In this document: positions 11,991-22,560 of the stretch, one piece after another
Layout of the letters: every line of letters begins with the position of its first letter
How positions within the stretch are numbered: the stretch's first letter is position 1
Assembly: GCF_030704535.1 (NCBI RefSeq)
Contig: NC_081823.1
Location: 2,388,501-2,452,500 of the forward strand
DNA: 64,000 bases
Direction of reading: 5' to 3'
DNA from: Vitis vinifera
Lineage: Eukaryota > Streptophyta > Magnoliopsida > Vitales > Vitaceae
The notes under the pieces: model-generated
The model's input: the letters and a program-made list of their open reading frames with translations, nothing else
Database searches by the model: none
What the model was told of the DNA's origin: nothing
Made by a program: the position numbers and the translations under genes

Positions 11991-12960
11991 GAATATTTTT
12001 ATTTTATTATTTTTTTTCAAATTTAGTCAGTGTGAAGGAGACAGCGATTGGGTCCACGTGTGAATGAGTCTTGCAGGTGGAAACGCGGCGGCCGCTTTTT
12101 CTGTGGGCCCCAGTCTTCTCCTCCGTCGTCGTCGTCGTCGTCGTCTTCGTCTTAGAATCTATGGACAGGATTTCTTCCTTACTTGTCATGCATGAGTTAC
12201 ATGCAGGGGTACGGTGACGTAGACATCCCGCCAATTATATATGGACGCGTGTCGTACTGTCACGTGAACGCCTGCTACCAGTCTCTCAGATGCTTTGACG
12301 GGTGGTGGTGACGTGTCATGTGTAGGACAGACAGTTAAGCCGGCGCGTCGGCGCTGTTCGGTGGCGGTGGGGGATGGTACAGGGACCGCCGGTGATGAAT
12401 GAAAATGCGGGTGGCCTGGGTGACACGTGGTGGGTCTTAAAAGCGACCGCCGAAAGAGAATGGAAGCGGTGGTTAGGGTTTTTTTTTTTTTTTGCTTTTT
12501 TTTGGGGCAGGTGGTAGCTTACCGCGGCCGTTATAACCTCCGTTTGTTGTGCTTTTGGGTCAGCCCACCCGCTGCTGTCGGGTATAATTATGTTCGTGAA
12601 AATGAGGTTTGATAGTGAGATTTTTTTAAAAATAATTTAATATTCTCTTATTAATTATTAATTTCAAGCTCACTTTTGGCACCAAATTAATTTATTGATA
12701 TATCAATTTTTTTTACATCATAAATAGCAATATAATAAAAATAAAAACGTGACTAAAAATAAAATAATATAACCAAAATATGAATTTAAATAGTCCCTTT
12801 TTTTTTTTTTTTCTTTTTTATGCAAAGCTCAAACTATATATTAATATTAAAATTTTGGATTGTATCATATATTATTTTTAATTTAATATAAATTTCATTT
12901 TATTATATTAAAATTTTAAATTATATAATTTAAATAATACCTATAATAGATGTTATGAAT
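10589..12960. other. Intergenic, ACGT-element-rich, no gene recognised
   Basis: GC-richer stretches at 11090-11460 and 12030-12600 carry several ACGT elements: GACGTGGC near 11424, CCACGTGT near 12053, GTCACGTGA near 12260, GACGTGTC near 12309 and ACACGTGG near 12422. A (GTC)n microsatellite lies at about 12122-12150 and an (AT)n run at 11944-11986. No open frame here resembles a protein. It could be downstream regulatory DNA of the ERF gene or an unannotated non-coding transcript; the sequence does not decide. Confidence 0.5.
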
Positions 12961-12964
12961 TCAA

Positions 12965-13310
12965 AGCAAGAAGATACTAAGTGATAAATGTTTTTAAAAA
13001 TAATTATGAAAAACAATTTTTGAAAATAAATTTTCAAAATTGTTCTCTAATTTTTGTATAACAAAAATCTGTTTAGAAATCTAAAATGTTTTTAACTATT
13101 TTAAATGTATTTTTAAAATAATTTACATATATTATTTTTAATTATTGTATATGTTTGTAAAATTGTTTTTTTAAATAATAATTAGAAAATAAATGAAAAT
13201 AATATAAAATAACTAAAAGACATTTTATGAAAGTATTATATTTTTTTGTTCTTAAAAATAAAAAATAAAAAAATAATTTTTAGTTACTAAATATGTTTTC
13301 TGTTATGTAG
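12965..13310. repeat. AT-rich dispersed repeat, relative of 345-700
   Basis: Shares the order of motifs with 345-700, including AATTTTCAAAATTGT, a TTTAAATGTATTTTTAAAATAA-type stretch and a closing TTCTTAAAAATAAAAAATA run. It lies immediately upstream of the plastid-derived segment. Confidence 0.4.
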
Positions 13311-13313
13311 AAC

Positions 13314-13576
13314 GATATATCAAGAATTGATTCATATAAGAGTGCGCATAGAATACCAAAGGGGGTTATTTATATTCAATCAAGTTTTAACAATACTATT
13401 GTGACCGTTACAGGTGTATGAGATCAGGTGGTTTCTTGGTCCTCGGCCGGTACTTGTGGATTCAGGGGTACAAGAAGAGGGATGCCATTTGCTGCTCAAA
13501 CCATAGCAAAAAATGCTATTCATAGTGGATCAAGGTACACAACGAGCAAAAGTCATGATAAAGCTATTCTCGTAAA
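13314..13576 (+). pseudogene. Nuclear copy of plastid rps11 (NUPT), decayed
   Basis: Translation reads [18 protein letters not shown], then a stop, then [18 protein letters not shown] and [12 protein letters not shown]. After a frame change it continues [13 protein letters not shown]. These are successive blocks of the chloroplast-encoded S11 protein, which nuclear genomes carry only as plastid DNA insertions. The N-terminal block, one in-frame TGA, one frameshift and the missing C-terminus make it a pseudogene. The differences are largely transitions, the usual decay of methylated plastid inserts. It has no transit peptide and no intron. From 13577 to 14690 I see only AT-rich anonymous DNA. 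Confidence 0.88.
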
Positions 13577-14829
13577 CTTCTACTGTTTTTATAATTATTT
13601 ATTATTATAAAACATATATTATTCTCTTTAATTTATTTTCTTCTAGTCATTGTATCCATTAGATTTTTTTCTATTGCTATTAATGGAATTTTTGTTTTTA
13701 CAATGCTTATATTAATACTAAAAATTTCCTAAAAATAGTATAATTTTTAAAATTTGTATAACTTTTTAAAATTATTTTATTTTGTTTTACTATTAGATAA
13801 CCATAGGTGGGCCCATCCACACCAGCCCAACTCACTAAAAGACAGATTTCAGGTTTTGCCCTTTGAGATTTTGATTGGGCTTCGGTTGCCTAAACTTTCT
13901 CTTGAACAAGCCCAATCCAATCCAATCCACATCTATTAAGACATGAAAAAAAAAAAAAAAACTTATGATGATATTGTTTTATTTGCTTATCATGGAATCA
14001 ATGAGATTAACTTCTACCATTTGTTAATCCTCCCACCCAAACATATTTCCACGTATGCCATGAAGGTCGAGTAGAATTTTGGGTTACATTAGTCCCAGCC
14101 CATGGGTCACTGTTTAAACCCATCTTATAAAGCTGGAGTTTGGGTCGACATTGGGTAATCGGGTCATTGGATCATGTCAAGTGGAGTTTGCAACTAGCTT
14201 TTATGTAGTTACTTATATTATGAATGATAATGAAACAAGTTTTTTCGGGTATTTACTTTTAATAAGACATATTTGAAATTAAAATATGTTGGTTAGGAAT
14301 GGGTTGAATATTTTTTTTTAAAACCGGAAATATGATTTAGATGTTTCCTTATCCCACTTTACCTTGATAATATATATAATCGATTTGAAAAAAATATTTT
14401 TTATTTCCGATTTAAACTTTCTTTATATTTTTAAAGACTCTTTTGGAAATTAAAAAAAAATTAGTGAAAACTAAAATATATTTTAAGTACAAAATTTTAA
14501 AAATATATTTATTTAATTATTGGATGTTTACCAGATAGAAAATAAACTAAACTTTTAAATTTAATGAAAAATATTTTTATTTTTATTTATAAATTTATGT
14601 GATATTTTAGAGAAATAGTGAGGAGAGCAGAGGTGTCCTGATTCTTGATTCTTCCATAAGCTGGCATTCTGATTCTGCCGCACCGTCAGCCTTGGCTTAC
14701 CCTATTCGCTGTGGACGCTACGCCTATCCAATCCCAACTCTATCCCCAATCTCTCTCTCTCCATACCGTCTCCATCTTCCATCATCTGAACAGGGGAACT
14801 GTGCAGTTGAAGGGTTGAGCCTTTTTTTT

Positions 14830-14847
14830 GGGGGGGGGGGGGGGGGG
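14830..14847 (+). promoter_or_regulatory. 18-nt guanine run just before the yippee-like start codon
   Basis: Eighteen consecutive G residues end six bases before the ATG at 14854. In RNA such a run can form a G-quadruplex in the 5' leader. It is also prone to slippage, so its length may be uncertain. Confidence 0.7.
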
Positions 14848-14853
14848 CACCAA

Positions 14854-17800
14854 ATGGGAAGGGTCTTTGTGGTTGAGCTCGAGGCCAGGGCTTATGAATG
14901 CAAGTTCTGCAAAACCCACTTGGCTCTGGCTGATGATCTCGTCTCTAGGGTAATTCTTCCCCCCCTCCCCTCTTTTTTAATGGTCTATTTTTGGAATATC
15001 AGGTTTGAATTTTTGTGGGAGTGTGTCTTGATTTGGGGTTGTTGGTATGGGGTGGGATCAGTAGTGGTTGCAGGGTGAAAAAATGGCTTCTTGCTGATTA
15101 AGCAAGACCTGGGGGATTTGGCTTGGTGGGCATGGGGTGGTTGAGTGAACCCATTTGTGGGAAATGCATGCTTGCTTGCTTGTTCAGTTGTTTGCCCCAT
15201 TAGCCTGCTTGATAGTTGAGAGGAGGGAGTGGAGATCTGGCTGTCAAGTGTTTGAAACAATGCCTAGTTTGATTTTAACTAGACCCATGAAAAGGATGGA
15301 ACATTCATTACTACCATGTTCTGAATCTAGACATCAGTAAAAAATTAGCTGCAAAAAATGGAAATGGAAATAGAATTTTGTACAAAGGTCTCTGTATGTT
15401 GTTGGAGACAATTGAGATGTGGGCTGTGTTTTTATTAGAAGAAAAGACAACGCACACTTGGGATTAGGTCTCTTTTGTCCAGGCTAAGGAGGTATATTTT
15501 GGTTTGTTATAGTTTCTGGAAAGTTTACTAATGGGCTAATTCTGTTGGCCTTAGCTTATTTCTTTCTTTATGGTGTTTCCTTTTAGACGAGGAATGGCCC
15601 CATATTGGAGCCTTCCTTCTAATTAAAAACCCCTTTCTATAAAAAAATATAAACAAATATGAGACCCTGGACCCATCAGAGAGAGCAGCTAGACTAATTA
15701 CTAATATGTTTCCCATTTTTAATTAGACCTGATAGGTGAAGATCATTAAACAAATCAAGAACTAGAATTTGGCTTGATCCTGTATCATGAGCAGCATAAT
15801 CAGCTTAGGAGCTAAACTTATGTGCAACCACTATTTTAAATAGCCCATATAATCTTCTTAATCAAAGGGAATATTCTTATGGGCATTACTTATAATAGTC
15901 ATGCAGGGCTAGAGTGGGGTTCAGGTGTGGGTTCAATTTGTTGGGTTGTTTGGAAAGGGAGAGAGGGGTGGTGGTGGTGGTGGTTTGGTTTGGATGTGGG
16001 GTTACACCCATAATAATTTGTTGTAATCAAGTGATGCATGTTGCAACAAATCAGTTGTAACAATATCCACAAGAATTTGTCTGTTGCCTGCTGAAATTGG
16101 AAACCTAAATTTTTTTAACATGGCATTGGCTTTTTCTAGTTGAAACGGGTTGATTTTAATTGACACGAGATCTGAAATCTCATATTGTCTTATTAACATA
16201 ATTCTAGGCACATGGATGCTGTAATTCTTGTGAAAGATATGGAATTGGCGGAAGTTCTGAAGCCATTGAAAATACAACTGATTTTTATAGGCAGATGTAT
16301 AATTAAACGTGTGATATACTAAGGGGGTGCATGTACATGCCTTTTGTGCGGGTTTAGTACTCTATATCTCTGTGTTAAAGCTAATGATGAAAATATCGGT
16401 AATCACGGATATATCGGTACTTGGATTTTACGGATATATCAGAGATATATCAGTCGATATTTTGACATAAAATATTAATAAACCAAAAATTTATCAAAAC
16501 TTGTGAAAATATAAGAAAAAACTCTTAAAAATGAAATTAGAAATATAATAGATATTTTAAAGTTGTTTTGTTGAAAAAATTGATATATGTATGATATAAT
16601 TTGTGATATTAAATTTAATTATATAGTGTCGGTTGATAAGAAATATGAATTTTGTAAGTGTACACTCGTTATAAAGTTAAATTATTACAAATATACTAAT
16701 TATGTGATTCAAATATATTACTACATTAAGTTAATTTACTTCTATTGAAAATATATTAATTAATTGTAAAAATGTACTAATTTAAATTCAATGCTATACT
16801 AATTTAAAAATGTACTAAGTTAATTTATTCTTAATATACTATTATTACACTTGAATATCAAAATAAAATAAAATTATTAATTTAAAACTAAATTATTGCA
16901 AATGTACTAATTATATGATTTAAATATATTTATGATTTTTATTTAAAAATATTGATAATTTTATTTATGATTTTATATTTGTTTTATATTTAATTAGTAT
17001 ACAAAATAAATTATAAGATAATTAAAATTAACTTATTTATAATAATATAATTTTTTTATCAATTTTTCACCGATATATCTAATATATCTCCGAAATTTTA
17101 GCAATTTTTTCCTATTTAGGGCCGATATTTTGCTTGTATCGCCGATATATCCATGATTACCAATATATCGGCGATGTATCACTGATATTTACCGATATTT
17201 CTATCAGACGATATATCCTACCTGTATATCATATTCACCTTCTCCGATATACGATATATCGGCGATGTATCCTGATATTTTCGTCCTTGGTTAAAGCAAC
17301 CTGTTCAGATAAGAATATGGTACATTGGATTCTGAATTTCTCAAAAAAATAAAGTAGGAAACCAAATATGGTGATTCTACTAGTTATGCACTTCTTGTGT
17401 TGAGTGTCATTGTTAACAAACAAAGTTAGAGTCATCTTAGGAATCATAGATTGGGCACACCAACTACTTTCTTTACATGGTAATATAGATGCAGTTATAT
17501 TGATCTATGTTGATTTTGATAAATGTTTATACTTCCATTATAACTAAGTCTATGGAGGGGAAAATCAAATAGTCAATTGCAAATCTTTTCCTTGTGCAGC
17601 TGATATTTTATTTTGTGAATTTTTTCTTGGCTCATTTTCACATACACAGTATTTTTATGTTATACTGTCTGCTGGATTTTTCGTCTTTCTGGAATTTCTC
17701 TTATTGCTTGGTGATTTCATCAGGCTTTTCACTGCCGCAGGGGAAAGGCATACCTCTTCAATAATGCGTGAGTTTGTAATGATTCTTCCATACACCACTT

Positions 17801-19387
17801 TGATTGTTGAAAATTGTTTGTCAATTGTGGATTAATCTGCTTAACAGTTGCTTCACTTACTTTTGAGCTTCAGTGTTGATTCCTTTACAGAAATTGATGC
17901 ATGTTGTAGCTGTTGTACACTACATATAAATTTCAAAATGAAAACAAAGCTGAAGTTGTTGTAATTTTGGTGAAAATTATACAGTTTCACTTGTAAATTA
18001 CCTCTTTAAAGATATTTAAACACCAGTTTGATTGCTGAAGATAGTTTATCATTAATGGATTTATCCACTTACTGTTTGTTTTGTTAAATTTGTGTATTCA
18101 TTGTTAATCCACTTCAAGAACTCGGTGTACAGATGCAGTGTATGCATGTTATATAGATGTCAAAATGCAAAAAAGCTGAAATCAATTCTCTGGGATAGTT
18201 TAATAATTTAAGGCTCATCCAAGTACATGTCTATTTTCAAATCCCTCCTCAGATTTGTGCTTGATTCTAATAGTTTTATCCATACTTAGAAGGATAAATC
18301 AGATGAGCTTTTGTTTAGACACGTAAAAGGCTGCATTGTTAAGCATATACACTAGATATTTATTAATTTGATAGTTTCTCCCTCTTCTCTCTGCTCTCTC
18401 TTCTATTCTGATTGCTCCCTTGATCATTCATGTAGTCCCTGAAACCCCAAGTTATCATTTGTTTAACATATTGCTAATGACTTCAGAGCCAAACTTGACG
18501 TTAATCTGAGTTGATGAGAATTATTTCCAGGATGCCCCGTCCCTCAAACTACATATGTTAAATTCTTACAAATATTATTATCGTTTGAAGAAATGGATGA
18601 GCCAATAGCAGGCAATGGAAAGATAGACATGGTGAGAATAGGAGAATGATCCAACCTGAAGGGAAAGGAAATTGCTATTTCTTGACTTCCAAACTTATAG
18701 GACTATTCCTGGGTCAAGGAAAGAACAAATTGTGCTTATGTTGAGAAATTAATTTTCAGGAAGAAATTGCCTTTGTAGAAATAGATCAAAAAGTGAAGGG
18801 AATTTTCTTACTTCAAAGAGCTAAGATATGAATAGAATTAATAGTTAGCGATTCCTTATCTGAGATAGGTACTTGAGACTAGATTTCTTATCTCTATGTT
18901 GGAGTCTGTGTGCAGGGTGAATATCACAGTTGGTGCTCAAGAGGAGAGGATGATGATTTCAGGAATGCATACTGTAGCAGATATATTTTGCTGCTGTTGT
19001 GGACAAATTGTTGGCTGGAAATATGTACTCGCTCTCTATCTCTCTCTCTAAATATCATACCTGGTTTCTATGCATCTGCTTCCGTAATTAAGATCATCTC
19101 AATCTCACATTGCCCACAACCTTCAATTTTTACCACCCAGGAGATGGCACACGACAAGACCCAAAAGTATAAAGAAGGGAAATTTGTTCTTGAAAGGTAC
19201 ATGGCACCCTCAATTATTTTAGAGTTGGGATTGTTCTTTTCAGTTTTCTCAACACCCATGATCAAACCTGCACTTATTTTTCTCATCCTGTGCATTTCTA
19301 TGAAATAGAGGGAGGATCATTGATGGGGTTGACTCAGAATTCTACATCGATACCCGAGCTAACATGAGTGATGCTGAAGATGCTTGA
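14854..19387 (+). CDS. Yippee-like (YPEL family) zinc-binding protein
   Basis: Exons 14854-14949, 17724-17767, 18916-19024, 19141-19196 and 19309-19387 join in phase to give 127 residues. The family signature is complete: [19 protein letters not shown] with the first Cxx[45 protein letters not shown] with the second Cys pair (four Cys in a row, then GQIVGWKY), and [17 protein letters not shown]. In the family the two Cys pairs bind one zinc ion in the Mis18/cereblon/yippee fold. The molecular role in plants is poorly defined. The tail [25 protein letters not shown] is longer and more acidic than usual. Intron 1 (2.8 kb) carries a hAT-like element. All junctions are GT..AG. Confidence 0.93.
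16374..17297. mobile_element. Non-autonomous hAT-like DNA transposon (908 bp)
   Basis: An 8-bp direct duplication GTTAAAGC flanks the element at 16374-16381 and 17290-17297. The element termini (16382 inward, 17289 inward on the other strand) are imperfect inverted repeats sharing GA-GAAAATATC. The first few hundred and last 200 bases are crowded with CGATATATC-type words in both orientations. An 8-bp duplication with this kind of terminus is characteristic of the hAT superfamily. The AT-rich core has no transposase. It sits in intron 1 of the yippee-like gene. Confidence 0.8.
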
Positions 19388-22320
19388 TCCGATAATTAAT
19401 ATGGGTGTACCACATTATGAGAGTAAGAAGAGATGCAGGCATGTATGTGAATAGTAGTATGAGAATATGGTTCCAGTCAGTATATGAGCTGCATGGATGG
19501 ATAGATGGATACTCGCTCTCTTCCCCTTTTCCTTTTTTGGTTTTTAGTTTCTGTCGTGTAATATGATAAGGTGTTGTGGTGGTGAATCTTATAGAAAATG
19601 TATACTATTTATTTAGAAATTAGTGTTCATAAGCCTCTCGGCTTTATTTTATACTGTATCTGGAAATATTGGCTGAGAAGGCTTCGAACTTACTTGGCTT
19701 TGAGGCAAGTCTTGAGTCCTTTGGTGAAGAAAAATTGATTTTGCTCTCTAACTCGTCAGTCTTTTGCCTTGATCTAGTCTCCAGATTGGGTGGACGATAC
19801 CTTGGCTATGGAAGATAAAAGGGGAGAGAAAAGGTCGAGGGTGGTGGCTCTTTCTGTCTCCATGTACAAGCCTAGGGCAAAAAGTCCACCTTTCCTTTGA
19901 TGACACCACCATGCATAATGGTACAACCAATTGACCAAGATTATAGTGCACCTTCATCTTCTACTCAAGGTCAAAACATTCACACAGAAGTAGAGATTAC
20001 CCAGTGGGGGTCACCGAGACAATTAGAATAATTGGATTCCATAGAGGAACAAAGAAAAAAAAGTCTAAAATTAGTCTTTATTTTATGAAATATAATTTTC
20101 TTTAATATTTTATATAATATAATAAAGTAAGATGCTAGTACCTTGGACTTACCATATCATTACGTGTTGTTTCCATGAATTGATATTTATAATCTAATAT
20201 GGAAAGTGTTATCAATAAAATGGTTTCGGGTTATTCGATAAGTCGCAAGAGAAGCCCACTTTCTTTATAATGACTTGCCATGTCTATATCAATGATAAAT
20301 ATCAAATTCCATCAAATGGAATTACCATGATCATGACCTAATAACCACTATTCACCTTAAAATCACTCAAGAGGATATTACCATCTCTCCTGGAGATATC
20401 ATGGTATTGATATTGAAGATGTTTATTATCAATTATTGAATCAATGGTTATTCCTAATATAAAAAATATATGGTCGTTTTAGGATATCATTTGCACGATA
20501 CTTAAAGTGCTCGCTAACCTGAACAACAGTGTAACAACAACTCAAAATTAAGAATCCATACAATGTTAATTTACGAGATAAAACATATCCATGTGATAGT
20601 ATTTGTGACATTTTCTCTAAAAGTTATGTTTTATATATGTTACATACGAACACATTTATCTAAAAGTCAATCTTTAATAATAAATCATTCTATGTAAAGG
20701 AGGTGATTCACCATAATCATTATCGAGTTACCCAAATTGGTGAATTGTTGTAAACAAATTATCAAATTATAAAGGTTCGTGGTCTATTTTTATGTAACAA
20801 TTCATATATTTAAACCATGTACAATACAATCTTATCTTACGAGGCAAAACATATACTCAAAATATCAAATAACAATCAAAATATACAAAGTCGTCAATGT
20901 TCTTAATAAATGATAAATGTTTCAAAAAAATATTTTGCTTTCCAAGACTTGATCCTAACCTTAACAACTTGTACTAAAAATAAGGAAATAAGGATTGAGA
21001 CCTAATTCTTAAGTAGTAAAACCTTAAAGTAAGTAGGAAATAAGGATATAAGAAAGGGTTAAAGTTGCCTCCTAATATAAATTTTTTTTTTAAAAAAAAA
21101 ATACACAATCCTCCTACCAAAATTTCCACCAAATGGCCTTTGGGATTTGTAATCGTTCATCAAATCTTATTGAATTCCATCTAAGGCTTTTTTTCTTTTC
21201 TAATCCTTCATGTAAGAAGAAGCAATGGTTCACCAAAACCACCACTTCAATGACCTAGTATTTAGACCTAGAGGTTGTCACTCTTTGATAAATGATTGAC
21301 CAACCATTCAATCAATGAAGAGTGTTTCCAAAATCTACTCTTTGATCAATGATTCCCCAACACTAAATCCTTGAATCCCATGGGGGCTTGGTTGATTTAT
21401 GCTCTTATAAACCACATTTTTAGACAACTACTCTTTTCTAATTCAATAGAATGATTGATTTTTCAAAGGAAAAAACTAAAATATCAATTTGGTGATTTGG
21501 TACTTAATGAATTTCCAATATCTATTATTCACCTTCCATGATATTTTAGTTAAATGCACCTAACCCCATGGGTTTTAAATTTCATCAAAAACCTCTATTA
21601 TTTTGAGTGAGGGGGGAAGATGAGTAAAAATAAGAAACAAAAATAATAAATGAGGTATTTGATGAAATTTCAAACTTATAGGAGTTGTGAATGTTTAGTT
21701 AAAATCTCAAGGAGGTGAACGAAATTAACTTTAATTGAAAATATATGATAAAAAAAACCGAGATCCAATGAGATTTAGGTACAAATGTAAGAGATTCAGG
21801 TACATATAAAAAGTACAAACCAGTACAATCAAAATATATGTGTTACATGACCTAATTGATTGTATATTTTCATAAATTATTAGTAGCAAGATTTTTTTTT
21901 TCCTTAAAGATATTATTAAATTACTTCTTTATACTCTATTTCTCAATCATGCATACATCTTATATCTCTTATATTTAAGTTTTGATTTTTTGTAATTGTG
22001 TCTCATTGTTTTATACCTTAAAATTTTATTTACTCGTAAGGAAATTTTATTTCTAACGTATCATTTTTTTATACTTTAATCTTATTCATTCCGACTAAAT
22101 TTTATTTCAAGAATAAAGGGCACAGATTAAAAATTTCATGTGAAAAATGGAATTTTCCTATATTTATAACATCGCCTTGCATCCTAATAGGCCCCATACG
22201 GCCATACTCAATCCCATCTGAATACAGAGCATAAGGTCAATGTTGTTAAGCCCAAATTGAATCTGACTCAGGGATAAGGTTAATGGGGTTGGTCCAATGG
22301 TCCTAAATTCTTTCTTTTAA
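19388..22320. other. Intergenic, no gene recognised
   Basis: About 2.9 kb of AT-rich DNA between the yippee-like and SR-type genes. No open frame has family character, and I see no RNA gene or mobile-element terminus. Confidence 0.6.
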
Positions 22321-22330
22321 CCTCTACATG

Positions 22331-22560
22331 TATATATATATTATATATATAAGGAGGAAGAGAGAATTGGGGGAAAGGAACAGAGCATGAAACAGTAACC
22401 TTTGCCCGATCCTGCAATTTCCAGAGCCATTTGTATCAATCCATTCTTTATCCATTAAAGGTTCTTTCCTTTTCTTTCTGGGTTTTCCTTTTTTTATTTT
22501 TTTTTCTCTTTTTTTGTGGATTTCTTTTAATGATTTGTGGCAGGTGAAGATCAAAGCCAA
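22331..22560 (+). promoter_or_regulatory. Promoter and leader of the SR-rich gene
   Basis: A TATATATA cluster ends in TATATAAGG near 22352. The leader contains AAAGGTTCTT near 22458 and TTGTGGCAGGTG near 22540, which could bound an 84-nt 5'-UTR intron. That intron is inferred from splice-like sequence only. Confidence 0.4.
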
